Shown: positions 34,961 through 43,994, counted from the stretch's first letter. The stretch: 64,000 bases of DNA from Bryobacteraceae bacterium (GCA_029975915.1 JARKOC010000352.1:310001-374000), one strand, 5' to 3'. Numbers and translations: made by a program. The notes: generated by a model from the sequence alone, not told the origin.

Positions 34961-35179
34961 CTACCTCAACGCCAGAAACTCGTCCCAACTCATCTTCGCC
35001 ATCGCCAGGATACTCCGCACCGTCCCCGCCGGAATCTCCCTCCCTGCGTGGCGTGGTACCGGGATCACCGCCGCCGCATCCGGCTTCGAGTACATGACAT
35101 GGCTGCCCGTCGTCCGCACAGGCTTGTACCCCAGTTTCCGCAGTACCCGGTCCAAGTCCCGGAACTTGGCGGCTCTCAT
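34961..35179 (-). CDS. hicA: HicA-type mRNA interferase toxin
   Basis: This 72-residue protein has the HicA double-stranded-RNA-binding-like fold: KFRDLDRVLRKLGYK, TTGSHVMY with the catalytic His, VPRHAGREIPAGTVRSIL and AMAKMSWDEFLALR. It would cleave mRNA until bound by HicB. Its ATG overlaps the stop of the antitoxin gene by 4 bases, giving the antitoxin-first order. Start chosen from that coupling. Confidence 0.9.
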   Translation of the reverse strand: MRAAKFRDLDRVLRKLGYKPVRTTGSHVMYSKPDAAAVIPVPRHAGREIPAGTVRSILAMAKMSWDEFLALR

Positions 35180-35469
35180 GCCCAGTCCGCGACTGTCTTC
35201 TTGAGTTCTGCCAGCGCTGCCCGGCTCAAGGGGATCTTCTTGCCTTCCGCTTCCATTGCGGCGATCCAGCCGGCCAGCATCTCGGCGGTGCTGTCGAGGG
35301 CCTCTTCTTCCGATCGACCATAGCTGCTAATGTCGAACAACTGCGGAATCCGGGTCACATAGGCCTTGCTCTCTGCCTCGTACCAGATTTCCACCTCGAC
35401 CGCCCCCTGCTGGTTCAGCGGATGGACCTCCAACACCGACGCCGGGTTTTCTCTGCGCTTCACCGCCAT
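35176..35469 (-). CDS. hicB: HicB-type antitoxin
   Basis: This 97-residue protein carries the partial RNase H-like HicB core: VEVEIWYEAESKAYVTRIPQ, DISSYGRSEEEALDSTAEML and a C-terminal helix (LSRAALAELKKTVADWA). No separate DNA-binding domain is obvious. It is the first gene of the pair and should neutralise HicA and repress the operon. It lies 52 bases from the right-hand queD-end repeat. Confidence 0.85.
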   Translation of the reverse strand: MAVKRRENPASVLEVHPLNQQGAVEVEIWYEAESKAYVTRIPQLFDISSYGRSEEEALDSTAEMLAGWIAAMEAEGKKIPLSRAALAELKKTVADWA

Positions 35470-35520
35470 GGCTTCAGTATAGGGTCAGCATTCGTCACAC
35501 TCCAAGTTCGCCGGCTGACT

Positions 35521-35592
35521 GGCCGCCTCCGCCCGCATCTCCGAAATCGTGGCCCAGGAAACCGACACCGCATGGGCCGTCTACCGCCCTAA
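35521..35592 (+). repeat. Displaced queD 3' end, right copy of island-flanking repeat
   Basis: It encodes ASARISEIVAQETDTAWAVY in the same strand sense as queD, followed by RPN and a TAA stop, but has stop codons just upstream and no gene body. It differs from the left copy mainly at silent positions, so it descends from a functional queD allele rather than from a fresh local duplication. Confidence 0.8.
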
Positions 35593-35623
35593 CGGCCCAT
35601 GCATCCGCGGCGAGCGAACTGGT

Positions 35624-36622
35624 TCAGCCGGAGTCCAGCCTCGTCAGTCCGGCCTCTCTGGCCCAGCGCAGCGCCTGGCCATACTCAGCACTGGTGACAC
35701 GGCGGGCTAGTTCTCGGATTCCCGGCGCCTGATACTCAGGCCGGTATTGGGCCATGATGTTCACGTAGGTTGATTTGCTCAGCTTCGTCGCGACAAACCG
35801 GACGAACCGGTCCGTGCCGGCGATATTGTTGGGCAGCACCAGGTGCCGGATGATCAGCCCGCGCTGGGCGATCCCCCTCTCGTCCACATCCAACTCGCCC
35901 ACCTGGCGGTGCATCTCCTCGATCGCGGCCATCGCGCATTCGGGGTAGTCCCGGGCGCCGTGCGAGTACTTCCCGGCCACGGTCCCGTCGGCATACTTGA
36001 AGTCCGGCAGGTAGATATCGACGATGCCGTCAAGCAATCGAATGATCTCGACCGGCTCGTAGCCGCCGCAGTTGTAGACCAGCGGCAACCGCAGGCCCCG
36101 GCGGGCGGCATACAGCAATCCGTTGACGATGTTGGGAAGGATGTGAGTCGGGGTGACGAGATTGATGTTATGGCAGCCCGCCGACTGCTGGTCGAGCATC
36201 AACCGGCCTATGCCGTCATCGCTGATGTAACTCCCGTCGCCGCGATGGTTGATCTGCCAGTTCTGGCAGAAGACGCACAGGAGATTGCAGTTGCTGAAAA
36301 AGATGGTCCCAGAACCGCCGCGTCCGACCAGCGGCCGTTCTTCGCCGAAGTGCGCATGGGAGGAGGCCACTTTCGCCCGCATCGTGGACGAGCAGACGCC
36401 CTTTTCGCCTTTTGTCCGGTCCACGCCGCAGCGCCTGGGGCAGAGGCGGCAGTTGCGGTAAATGGAGTACAGCTCAGCAGCCCGCCGGGCGAGTTCGCCG
36501 GTCCGTTCGAGGCGCAGATAGGATGGCTCGAACTTCGTTTGGGGCCGTGAAGGCGCGGCATCGATGGAGGGCGCCGTGCCCACGGCAACTTCGAGGAAAC
36601 GCCTGCGCGTGGAGTCGTCCAT
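35624..36622 (-). CDS. Radical SAM protein, PflA-like (PflX group), with Tat-like leader
   Basis: The 332-residue protein begins MDDSTRRRFLEVAVGTAPSI, which resembles a Tat leader, followed by a four-Cys knuckle (CRLCPRRCGVDR...GVCSS), the radical SAM cluster CNLLCVFCQN, and barrel segments VYNCGGYEP and YLPDFKYAD. This is the pyruvate-formate-lyase-activase-like family of uncharacterised Fe-S proteins. The metal knuckle before the SAM cluster is typical of the group. Export of a radical SAM enzyme would be unusual, so the leader may be vestigial. GGAGG precedes the ATG at 36622. Confidence 0.85.
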   Translation of the reverse strand: MDDSTRRRFLEVAVGTAPSIDAAPSRPQTKFEPSYLRLERTGELARRAAELYSIYRNCRLCPRRCGVDRTKGEKGVCSSTMRAKVASSHAHFGEERPLVGRGGSGTIFFSNCNLLCVFCQNWQINHRGDGSYISDDGIGRLMLDQQSAGCHNINLVTPTHILPNIVNGLLYAARRGLRLPLVYNCGGYEPVEIIRLLDGIVDIYLPDFKYADGTVAGKYSHGARDYPECAMAAIEEMHRQVGELDVDERGIAQRGLIIRHLVLPNNIAGTDRFVRFVATKLSKSTYVNIMAQYRPEYQAPGIRELARRVTSAEYGQALRWAREAGLTRLDSG

Positions 36623-36852
36623 CGTGTCTCCCTCCACACTTCCAGATCCTACTCCGCACCGCCCCCGGAAGCCAGGACCGCAAGGCGGATTGGCTGCAGT
36701 CTGTGGGACGAGCGTCAGACGGCTGAAGCAGGCCGCGGCGTTCGCAAGGCGTTCACATGCGCCGTCGGCGAGCCATTCGCCCCGAATTCGCTGATCTTTT
36801 GTTTGTGCTATACCAGTGCCTCGACGTGCTGCCGCAGGAATGGAGGCCCGCT

Positions 36853-38877
36853 GTGAAACGCCTATTTCTCGCCACTGCGATCCCCTTTCTCGCATTTCTT
36901 CCGGCCTTGGCCCAGATTCAGCAGCGCGCCGCACCGTGCTTCACGATCACAGTGGAATCCAAGATGTGGAGCGCCGACGGGAAGAACTCCGAGGAACATC
37001 GCTTCACGGGAGAATACCGTCCGGGGAGAGTTGATAACGGCGGCGTGTACAGGGCGTACGGCAACAAGGATAGCTGCAGCGTCGCCACGATGAGCCCCGG
37101 CGAGGTGCGGCTGTTCTATCTTTCCAACCAGCGTGGCGAGGCCAACGGGCGATGCGGCAAGGAGTCCGCTTCGGTAAGTCTCGGGAAGTTCGACCCGGCA
37201 CGGAACAGAGACGTCTATGTCACGTTCGAACGCAAAGAGAAGGGCGCGACTCTGGAATTCACGGCCTCATCGCCGCTGCCTTCCTCCGATACCTGCGACT
37301 GTTGCGTGAGCATGTGTGCCGCCCAGGTTTTTCACCCCTCGCCGAACGTCTTCGAGTTCAGCGAGGAAGAGCTCACGAATCTGAGTTCACTGACGAAGAC
37401 CGTCTCGCTGACCATGAAACCGGAAGAGAACGAATGCTTCGGAAAGGCTACGGCCACACTCAATGCCAGACTGGACCCACCAGATGAAGAGATGACATTC
37501 GTCCCCGCGGAGCCGTACGATTCCTGGATTCCCGCCCCCACGCCTGACCGCGTCCCGGGCATCCGCGTGACGCCTCCTGGCACGCCCCTCCGCGTCACCG
37601 TGAAGATCCAGCCCAAGGCGGGGAGCCGCGAAGCCCGCGAAGGGAAAATCCAATTCAGCCTCCAGGATGTTACCCGGCACAAGGGAAACACCGGCAATTA
37701 CCCCAGCGGTGGCGCCGAAAAAGAGGACCTCCGTTTCGCGGCCGAGCAGGCGCCCGGCATCATCGTCGATAGTCCCACGTCGGCCCACACAGAGGAAAAA
37801 GTTTCCGAGGCCACCGTTGTTGTCGAAGCGCTCGACACGGCCGCATACGGCAAGTTGATTGCAAGCGCACCGGAACTGAGCCTGAAGGCGATCTATAAAC
37901 CTACGAACACCTACGCTCTGATGATTCCGCGGGATGACGACAATGACAGAATCGCAGACTCCTGGCAACGCCAAATGGGGATTGCGGCACAGCCGAACCA
38001 CAACGCGGATGAGGACAAAGTCACTGGACAGGACCGTGTGGGCGACGGACTCACAGTTGCGGACGAGTACCGCGGCCTGGTTGTCCTCGATGGCGGAGTC
38101 AAAGCGCACAAGCGCTTCGACCCGCGCGTCAAGGAGATGTTCGTCGTGGACGGCGGCGGAATCTTCGACCCGGCGCTCTGGCGCAGCGTCAGCGGTATCA
38201 CGGCCTACAAGGTCGACGAATCGATGATCGCCGGCGGCGCGAACCCCGAAGAGTCGAGAGTCGTTAATTTCAACGCTTCGGCGGGTAAGAAGAAGTACGC
38301 CGTCCGGGTCTTGACCATGCCCGGCGACAGCGATCCGGATGACCCCGGAAAGACCAATCCGAGCACGGGCTACACAGCTTGCGGCGAGTGCCGCATGCCT
38401 AAGGACGCCGACTATTGCAAGGTCTTCCCCACCCGCATCCGGAAACAGGTGGAGGACTTGTTCCGGTGGCTGTCGGCCGCCGTGGCGCAACCGGGTTCTC
38501 CGGAAGGGCAGGAGTTGGCGAGCCTTGGCCTGCCGCCGAGCCTGCCGCAGCAGGCACTTGAGAAACTGCGCAATCCTGCGTCGAGAGAGGCGCTTGTTCG
38601 TCAGATGACCGCCCAGAACGCCATCCACGAGGTTGGTCATGCTGTCTCATTGAAGGACCACCAGAAGGGCTCTCCGAAAGGCGCCGAAGACCCTGTCCGC
38701 GAGTGCCCCATGTACTACCCCGCCGATGTCACATACCGGCGTTTCGTTGTCCTCCAGACGCTGTTCCGCCCGGATTCAAGCCTGCCCATGCGCTACACGA
38801 AGTTCTGCCGCGGCCTCGCCTCGCTGCAAAAAGACGGCTACAACTGCTTTGCCCGCATCAATGTTGCCGACTGGTGA
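36853..38877 (+). CDS. Large secreted protein with metzincin-like protease motif
   Basis: The 674-residue protein has a signal peptide (MKRLFLATAIPFLAFLPALAQ), a Cys-containing N-terminal region (DTCDCCVSMCAAQVF), a beta-rich middle, an acidic repeat-like segment at about 360-375 (DDDNDRIADSW) that may bind calcium, and near the C-terminus HEVGHAVSLKDH (592-603). HExxH with a later Asp/His is the zinc site of metzincins, and CPMYYP (Met620) could be the Met-turn. The architecture was not recognised. The start is GTG with GGAGG 6 bases upstream. A zinc protease function is inferred from the motif. Confidence 0.7.
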   Translation: MKRLFLATAIPFLAFLPALAQIQQRAAPCFTITVESKMWSADGKNSEEHRFTGEYRPGRVDNGGVYRAYGNKDSCSVATMSPGEVRLFYLSNQRGEANGRCGKESASVSLGKFDPARNRDVYVTFERKEKGATLEFTASSPLPSSDTCDCCVSMCAAQVFHPSPNVFEFSEEELTNLSSLTKTVSLTMKPEENECFGKATATLNARLDPPDEEMTFVPAEPYDSWIPAPTPDRVPGIRVTPPGTPLRVTVKIQPKAGSREAREGKIQFSLQDVTRHKGNTGNYPSGGAEKEDLRFAAEQAPGIIVDSPTSAHTEEKVSEATVVVEALDTAAYGKLIASAPELSLKAIYKPTNTYALMIPRDDDNDRIADSWQRQMGIAAQPNHNADEDKVTGQDRVGDGLTVADEYRGLVVLDGGVKAHKRFDPRVKEMFVVDGGGIFDPALWRSVSGITAYKVDESMIAGGANPEESRVVNFNASAGKKKYAVRVLTMPGDSDPDDPGKTNPSTGYTACGECRMPKDADYCKVFPTRIRKQVEDLFRWLSAAVAQPGSPEGQELASLGLPPSLPQQALEKLRNPASREALVRQMTAQNAIHEVGHAVSLKDHQKGSPKGAEDPVRECPMYYPADVTYRRFVVLQTLFRPDSSLPMRYTKFCRGLASLQKDGYNCFARINVADW

Positions 38878-39155
38878 TGCCAGCCACGGCCCATAACGAA
38901 ATCGGTGGCGGGTCAGAGAGACTGAGATGTCCTTGCGGCTGCAAGTGTGGGGAAAACCGGCTCATGAAAGGCCAGGGCAGGAGTGTACGGAAGGGAGCAC
39001 TAAGCCTTTCGTTCCTAAATGGATGGCGGGAATTGAAGGATGAGGAGGCGGCGGCGCGGGCGAGCCTGTATAATGGAAAATGCTGCCCTTCGAGCAGAAG
39101 GTGAGAGTTTGTGTGCTCACACGCGAGGGCGGTGGCGCGTCCTGATCCAATCGTC
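38878..39155. other. Upstream region of ffh with a -10 box
   Basis: This 278-base gap contains a perfect TATAAT (39069-39074), 82 bases before the ffh start, and a short hairpin GTGTG-CT-CACAC (39111-39122) in the presumed leader. No good -35 box lies at 17 bases. I looked for SRP RNA here and found no convincing match. Confidence 0.4.
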
Positions 39156-40511
39156 ATGTTCGATACGTTAAGCGACAAGCTGCAGCGTGTCTTCAAGACA
39201 CTGCGCGGCGAAGGCAAATTGACGGCCGAAAATATGGAGGCCGCCTTGAAGGAGATCCGTGTGGCTCTCCTCGAGGCCGACGTCCATTTCAAGGTCGTCA
39301 AAACGTTCATCGAAAACGTCAAGCAGAAGGCGATGGGCCAGGAGGTGCTGACGGCGTTCTCGCCCGCGCAGCAGGTGACCAAGATCGTCAAAGACGAGAT
39401 GATCGCCATGCTCGGCACGCACACCTCGCGGCTGCGGACGGCCAATATGCCGCCCACCGTGGTCATGATTGTTGGTCTGCAAGGCTCGGGCAAGACGACT
39501 TCGACCGGCAAACTGGCCAAGTATCTTTCCAAGAACGGGCACAAGCCGATTGTGGTGTCAGTGGACGTGTACCGTCCGGCGGCGCGCAAGCAGTTGTCGG
39601 TGGTGGCCAGGGAGATCGGGATTCCGGTTTACGAAGGCAAGCCTGAGGAGACTAAGCCGGCCGAACTGGCGCGGGGCGCGAAACGCGAAGCCGACCAGAC
39701 GGGCCGGGATATGATCCTGGTGGATACGGCCGGGCGGCTGCACATCGACGACGAGCTGATGGTCGAGTTGCAGCAGTTGAAGGAACAACTCGCGCCGACC
39801 GAGATCCTGTTCGTGGCCGACGCCATGACGGGCCAGGACGCGGTGAAGTCGGCCGATGAGTTCCACAAACGGCTGGGGATCACAGGTGTGATCCTGACCA
39901 AGATGGACGGTGATGCCCGCGGCGGCGCGGCGTTGTCGATCCGGCAGATCACGGGCCAGCCGCTGAAGTTTGTGGGCACGGGCGAGAAGTTCGATGCGCT
40001 GGAGGCGTTTCATCCGGACAGGGTAGCGTCACGCATCCTGGGCATGGGCGATGTTCTGGGCTTCATCGAGAAGATGGAGGAGAACATCGACCGCAAAAAG
40101 GCCGAGGAGATGCAGCGCAAGCTGATCACCGACGACTTCACGCTGGAGGATTTCCGGGACCAGTTGAAGCAGTTGCGCAAGCTGGGACCACTGGAATCGC
40201 TCCTTGGGATGATGCCCCAGGTGGGCATGCTCAAAGAGCTGAAGAACGTGAAGGTGGACGAGAAGGAGATCACGCGCGTGGTGGCGATCGTGGATTCCAT
40301 GACGCCTAAAGAGCGGGCCAACCACATGCTGATCAACGGGTCGCGGCGGCGGCGGATCGCCAAGGGTAGCGGGACGTCTGTGCAGGAGGTGAACAATCTT
40401 CTGAAGCAGTATGGGCAGACCCGCAAGATGATGAAATCGGTCTCCGGCGGATTGCTGGGAGGCAAAAAGGGTAAGTTCAAGATGCCGTTCGGATTACCGT
40501 TCGGCGGGTAA
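39156..40511 (+). CDS. ffh: Signal recognition particle protein Ffh
   Basis: This 451-residue GTPase binds signal sequences of nascent membrane proteins with SRP RNA and delivers them to FtsY. It has the N-domain (1-90), the G-domain motifs GLQGSGKTT, VDVYRPAARKQL, DTAGR and TKMDGDARGG, and a Met-rich M-domain (MEENIDRKKAEEMQRKL onward, with the RNA-binding NGSRRRRIAKGSG). The ATG at 39156 (MFDTLSDKL) is the family-standard start. It begins the block ffh-rpsP-khpA-rimM-trmD-rplS, a common bacterial arrangement. Confidence 0.97.
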   Translation: MFDTLSDKLQRVFKTLRGEGKLTAENMEAALKEIRVALLEADVHFKVVKTFIENVKQKAMGQEVLTAFSPAQQVTKIVKDEMIAMLGTHTSRLRTANMPPTVVMIVGLQGSGKTTSTGKLAKYLSKNGHKPIVVSVDVYRPAARKQLSVVAREIGIPVYEGKPEETKPAELARGAKREADQTGRDMILVDTAGRLHIDDELMVELQQLKEQLAPTEILFVADAMTGQDAVKSADEFHKRLGITGVILTKMDGDARGGAALSIRQITGQPLKFVGTGEKFDALEAFHPDRVASRILGMGDVLGFIEKMEENIDRKKAEEMQRKLITDDFTLEDFRDQLKQLRKLGPLESLLGMMPQVGMLKELKNVKVDEKEITRVVAIVDSMTPKERANHMLINGSRRRRIAKGSGTSVQEVNNLLKQYGQTRKMMKSVSGGLLGGKKGKFKMPFGLPFGG

Positions 40512-40546
40512 GAGTTTTCGAAAGTACGTAGGAGAAAGCAAAGTCA

Positions 40547-40804
40547 ATGTTGATGATTCGTTTGGCGCGGTTTGGAGCGAAGAAGAAGCCGACCTACCGC
40601 GTGGTCGTGATTGAGAAGGAGCGCGCCCGGGACAGCAAGGCGATCGAGGTTGTGGGCCACTACAACCCGGTGGCGTCGCCGGCCGTGGTTGAACTGCAGC
40701 ATGAGCGGATCGAGCACTGGGTGAAAAGCGGAGCGCAATTGTCGGACACCGTAAAGCGCCTGGTGAAGAGTAATCCGAAGCCGGTTGAGCAGCCAGCGGC
40801 TTAG
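40547..40804 (+). CDS. rpsP: 30S ribosomal protein S16
   Basis: The 85-residue protein shows the S16 pattern MIRLARFGAKKKPTYRVVV, ERARDSKAIEVVGHYNPV and GAQLSDTVKRLVK. It stabilises the 30S 5' domain. It follows ffh by 35 bases with an AGGAGA ribosome site. A short hairpin followed by a T-run downstream may limit read-through to khpA. Confidence 0.97.
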   Translation: MLMIRLARFGAKKKPTYRVVVIEKERARDSKAIEVVGHYNPVASPAVVELQHERIEHWVKSGAQLSDTVKRLVKSNPKPVEQPAA

Positions 40805-40905
40805 CCAGTCTCTGTGGCGGGTTTAGACGTTCCGCAGTCTGAGTGACTGCCGCGCGAGGGCGCTTGACCGGATCCTGCGAAGGCCGCTTCCACCGTTCGC
40901 CGGCG

Positions 40906-40928
40906 ACGAGCCGGGGCCTCGTGGTTTT
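40906..40928 (+). terminator. Short terminator or attenuator after rpsP
   Basis: ACGAG pairs with CTCGT around CCGGGGC and is followed by GGTTTTT. An overlapping alternative is CCGGC-GACGA-GCCGG just upstream. The stem is only 5 bp, so partial termination is more likely than a full stop. Confidence 0.45.
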
Positions 40929-40999
40929 TGGGCCCAGGGTTGGCGGATTCATTTCTGGGAAGTGGTGTTAGGATCGAGGCAGGACAGGAGGTCCAAGGG

Positions 41000-41239
41000 A
41001 TGGCCAGTATCAAGGAACTTGTTGAAGAAATTGCGAAAGCCCTAGTTGACATCCCGGAAGAGGTCAAAGTCCGCGAGGTGGAAGGTGAGCAGACCACGGT
41101 GCTTGAACTCAGGGTTGCTCCAAGCGACTTGGGCAAAGTGATCGGCAAACAGGGCCGGACGGCCCGGTCCATCCGCACTCTCCTGGGCGCGGCGGGGATG
41201 AAACTGAACCGCCGTTTCTCGCTCGAAATACTGGAGTAG
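41000..41239 (+). CDS. khpA: KH-domain RNA-binding protein KhpA
   Basis: This 79-residue single KH domain has the GxxG loop in [15 protein letters not shown] and the N-terminal [18 protein letters not shown] helix. KhpA proteins pair with KhpB (EloR) and affect cell elongation and RNA turnover in Gram-positives. Here it holds its usual place between rpsP and rimM. AGGAGG precedes the ATG. Its stop TAG overlaps the GTG of rimM by one base. Confidence 0.94.
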   Translation: MASIKELVEEIAKALVDIPEEVKVREVEGEQTTVLELRVAPSDLGKVIGKQGRTARSIRTLLGAAGMKLNRRFSLEILE

Positions 41240-41805
41240 TGAGCAGAAAACGAGACCTGGACGATTGGGTTGTGATTGGCCGTCTGGGGCAAGCCCGGGG
41301 TCTGCGCGGGGAATTGCTGGGCCGGGCGAATTACGCAGCCGGCCAGTACAGGTGGGTGAAGCGAGTGGCGCTCCGGCTGGCAAGTGGGGAACTGGCGGGC
41401 GATGGGGCGTTGTACGACGTCGAGTCGATCCGGGACTACAAGGATGGGCTGATCTATAAGTTCCGTCAGATCGTGAACAGGACCGAGGCTGAGGCCGTGG
41501 AACATGCCGAGGTGCTGGTGTTGGAGAGTGAGCGGCCGGCTCTCCGGGATGGCGAATACTATTTGTCGGATTTGCTCGGCTGCCGGGTGGAGGTTTGCGC
41601 CACGGGCCGGACGGTTGGCAAGGTCACGGCGTGGCAGGAATTTGGCGGACCCGTGGTGCTGGAAGTGACCAGGGATGGCGGCGAAGTAGTTTGGATTCCG
41701 CTTGTGAAGGCGATCTGTATTGAGATCGACACCACGGCCAAGAGGATCGGAATCGATCCGCCTGAAGGACTGCTGGAATTGAACAAGGAAGGATCGCGAG
41801 GATGA
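41239..41805 (+). CDS. rimM: Ribosome maturation factor RimM
   Basis: The 188-residue protein assists assembly of the 30S head by binding S19. The N-terminal domain carries [17 protein letters not shown], and the PRC-barrel part carries [22 protein letters not shown] and [13 protein letters not shown]. The start is GTG, one base into the khpA stop (TAGTG), so it is coupled. The stop overlaps trmD by 4 bases. Confidence 0.95.
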   Translation: MSRKRDLDDWVVIGRLGQARGLRGELLGRANYAAGQYRWVKRVALRLASGELAGDGALYDVESIRDYKDGLIYKFRQIVNRTEAEAVEHAEVLVLESERPALRDGEYYLSDLLGCRVEVCATGRTVGKVTAWQEFGGPVVLEVTRDGGEVVWIPLVKAICIEIDTTAKRIGIDPPEGLLELNKEGSRG

Positions 41806-42518
41806 AGTTTCACCTGCTGACCATCTTTCCGGAGTTCTTCCAGGGACCGATGGATCACGGCATCGTTGCGCGCGCGGTGCAGAAGGGTTTGCTGGAGATC
41901 AAGGTACACAATCTGAGGGATTGGACCTACGATTTCCACAAGACCGTGGACGACCGGCCGTTCGGTGGAGGGGAAGGGATGGTGATGAAGCCCCAGCCTC
42001 TGTTCGAAGCGGTGGAGGCGATCTTCCCTGAACGGGACAAGTTGCGGCAACGCGTGGCTCTGATGTCAGCGCAGGGTCGATTGTTCGGGCAGCCCAAGGC
42101 CCGGGAACTCGCCGGCTTGGACGAGGTTTTGCTGATCTGCGGACGCTATGAAGGCGTCGACGAACGGGTCAGCCAGTATTTGGCCGACGAGGAGATCTCG
42201 ATCGGCGACTACGTTTTAAGCGGCGGCGAGCTGGCCGCTGCGGTGGTGGTGGATGCGGTGGCAAGACTATTGCCTGGAGTGCTGGGCAACGAGGATTCGG
42301 CGCTGAACGAGTCGTTCTCTGGAGAGGAGGACGGTGGCGCCGCCATCCTGGATTGCCCGCACTACACCCGGCCGGCCGACTTCCGCGGCTGGTCGGTGCC
42401 GGAAGTGTTGCTTGGCGGAAATCACGCGGAAATTCGAAGGTGGCGGCGCGAGGCGGCGGTGGAAAAGACAAGGCGAAACAGGCCGGACCTGCTGGCGAGA
42501 AGCGAACCTGGCAGGTAA
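41802..42518 (+). CDS. trmD: tRNA (guanine-37-N1)-methyltransferase
   Basis: This 238-residue SPOUT enzyme makes m1G37 in tRNAs, preventing +1 frameshifts. [11 protein letters not shown] at the N-terminus, [14 protein letters not shown], the knot loops [12 protein letters not shown] and [12 protein letters not shown], and the [16 protein letters not shown] segment are all standard. It overlaps rimM by ATGA. It is followed by rplS after 55 bases. Confidence 0.97.
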   Translation: MKFHLLTIFPEFFQGPMDHGIVARAVQKGLLEIKVHNLRDWTYDFHKTVDDRPFGGGEGMVMKPQPLFEAVEAIFPERDKLRQRVALMSAQGRLFGQPKARELAGLDEVLLICGRYEGVDERVSQYLADEEISIGDYVLSGGELAAAVVVDAVARLLPGVLGNEDSALNESFSGEEDGGAAILDCPHYTRPADFRGWSVPEVLLGGNHAEIRRWRREAAVEKTRRNRPDLLARSEPGR

Positions 42519-42573
42519 GAGATGACGGCGGGGCCGCCGACAGTTCATAATAAGAAGGGAAACGAAAAGCACC

Positions 42574-42936
42574 ATGATGAGCCCATACTTGGCGAAAGTC
42601 CTCAACAAGAACAAGCGCAGCGACCTGCCTGAGTTCGAGATCGGCGATACGATCAAAGTCCACGTAAAGATCAAGGAAGGCGACAAGGAAAGATTGCAGG
42701 CCTTCGAAGGCACGGTGCTGGCGCGCAAGAACACAGGGATGGGCGAGACCATCACGGTGCGCAAAATCAGCTTTGGCACCGGCGTGGAGAGAATCTTTCC
42801 GATGAATGCGCCGGTGGTGGACCATATCGATGTCGTGCGCACCGGCAAGGTGCGGAGATCGAAGCTGTACTACCTGCGCGATCTGCGTGGCAAGGCAGCC
42901 CGCTTGAAAGAGCGGACGACCGATAAGACCAAGTAA
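42574..42936 (+). CDS. rplS: 50S ribosomal protein L19
   Basis: The 120-residue protein has the L19 core [51 protein letters not shown] and [19 protein letters not shown]. It sits at the 30S-50S interface. Two ATG codons are adjacent (MM); which is used is not clear. It ends the trmD-rplS unit before rnhB. Confidence 0.97.
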   Translation: MMSPYLAKVLNKNKRSDLPEFEIGDTIKVHVKIKEGDKERLQAFEGTVLARKNTGMGETITVRKISFGTGVERIFPMNAPVVDHIDVVRTGKVRRSKLYYLRDLRGKAARLKERTTDKTK

Positions 42937-42978
42937 ATCCAGGCAAAGGACGGAATCCCAACGTCCGGCACAGCCGCA

Positions 42979-43596
42979 ATTCGCTGTACTCTCCGCCGGG
43001 AAGAAGAGCTCAGGCGCAAGGGCTATGTGCGTGTGGCCGGAGCCGATGAAGCGGGTCGGGGCGCGCTGTTCGGACGAGTTTATGCTGCCGCGGTGATTCT
43101 GGACGCAGGCCAGCCGGTTGAGGGACTGGCGGACAGCAAGACCCTGACGGCCGCCCGGCGCGAGCAATTGGCGGATGCGATCCACAAAAGGGCTATGGCT
43201 TGGGCGGTGGCCTGGGCCGAGGCCGAGGAAATCGACAGGATCAATATCTACCAAGCGTCGCGGCTGGCTGTGGCGCGGGCGATAAAAAAGCTGGTGCCAA
43301 GCCCGGACTATCTTCTGATCGATGCATTGAAGGTTGATGTGGACTTGCCCCAAGAGAGCATCATCAAAGGCGATGCGAAGGTAGCATCCATCGCGGCGGC
43401 ATCGATCCTGGCCAAAGTGGCTCGGGACGAATGGATGCAAGCGGCCGAACTGGAGTATCCGGGCTACGGATTGGCGCGGCACAAGGGATACGCCACGCCA
43501 GAGCACCAGGAAGCTTTGAGAAGACTCGGTCCAACACTGTTGCACAGACGCAGCTTTGAGCCCGTGCGCGAGTCGATGCAGGGGAAGCTGGGATGA
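42979..43596 (+). CDS. rnhB: Ribonuclease HII, probably with an unusual start codon
   Basis: The enzyme removes ribonucleotides misincorporated in DNA. Catalytic residues are in AGADEAGRG (Asp, Glu), LLIDALK (Asp) and AKVARDEWM (Asp). The family normally has about 15 residues before the first motif, and here the frame upstream of the first GTG (43027) reads RCTLRREEELRRKGYV, which fits that N-terminus well. The only start-like codon there is ATT at 42979, as used by infC in many bacteria. With GTG at 43027 the product would be 189 residues and lack the first helix. Confidence 0.85.
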   Translation: MRCTLRREEELRRKGYVRVAGADEAGRGALFGRVYAAAVILDAGQPVEGLADSKTLTAARREQLADAIHKRAMAWAVAWAEAEEIDRINIYQASRLAVARAIKKLVPSPDYLLIDALKVDVDLPQESIIKGDAKVASIAAASILAKVARDEWMQAAELEYPGYGLARHKGYATPEHQEALRRLGPTLLHRRSFEPVRESMQGKLG

Positions 43597-43994
43597 CGCC
43601 CGTGGGTGGCGCTTCAGATCCGGCCGATCCGTTGCGCGAAGGGCGCGGCGAGGCGGCTGCCCAGATACCGGTGAATGGCGCTGGCGCCGCCCCTGAACCG
43701 AGTGTGCCGGGCAAGCAGCAAAAGGATCAACAGCAAGGCCCGGCACAGGTGACCTGGTTGGAAAAGACGGCCGCGGTCGTTTACTGCATCTTCTGCATCG
43801 AGATTGGCTTGTTCCTGCTGATCTACCCTTGGATGGCAAGCTGGGAAAGAAACTACCTCGTCCAGATGAAGCCGTCTCTGACGGGACTGCTCAACAGCGT
43901 TCAGTTTCGAGGCGCCGTGAGTGGCTTGGGAATCCTGAACCTCATCGTGGCGTTGAGCGAAATCCTGGCCTTACGACGCTACTCTTCGAGGTAG
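43593..43994 (+). CDS. Small membrane protein of unknown function
   Basis: This 133-residue protein has a 50-residue polar, Pro/Gln-rich N-terminus and two hydrophobic helices (about 58-80, AAVVYCIFCIEIGLFLLIYPW; about 105-127, GAVSGLGILNLIVALSEILAL). No family was recognised. The start overlaps the rnhB stop by 4 bases (ATGA), so the two are co-translated. Its 3' end overlaps the convergent AAA gene by 24 bases. Confidence 0.7.
   Translation: MTPVGGASDPADPLREGRGEAAAQIPVNGAGAAPEPSVPGKQQKDQQQGPAQVTWLEKTAAVVYCIFCIEIGLFLLIYPWMASWERNYLVQMKPSLTGLLNSVQFRGAVSGLGILNLIVALSEILALRRYSSR

Noticed and set aside
38940..39010. SRP RNA (ffs) upstream of ffh, from a GGAA-containing hairpin
   Set aside because: The conserved symmetric loop and flanking bases of SRP domain IV are not present; only a short GTG/CAC stem forms.
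38858..39589. Minus-strand frame over the ffh start
   Set aside because: It is antisense to the ffh N-domain and resembles no protein.
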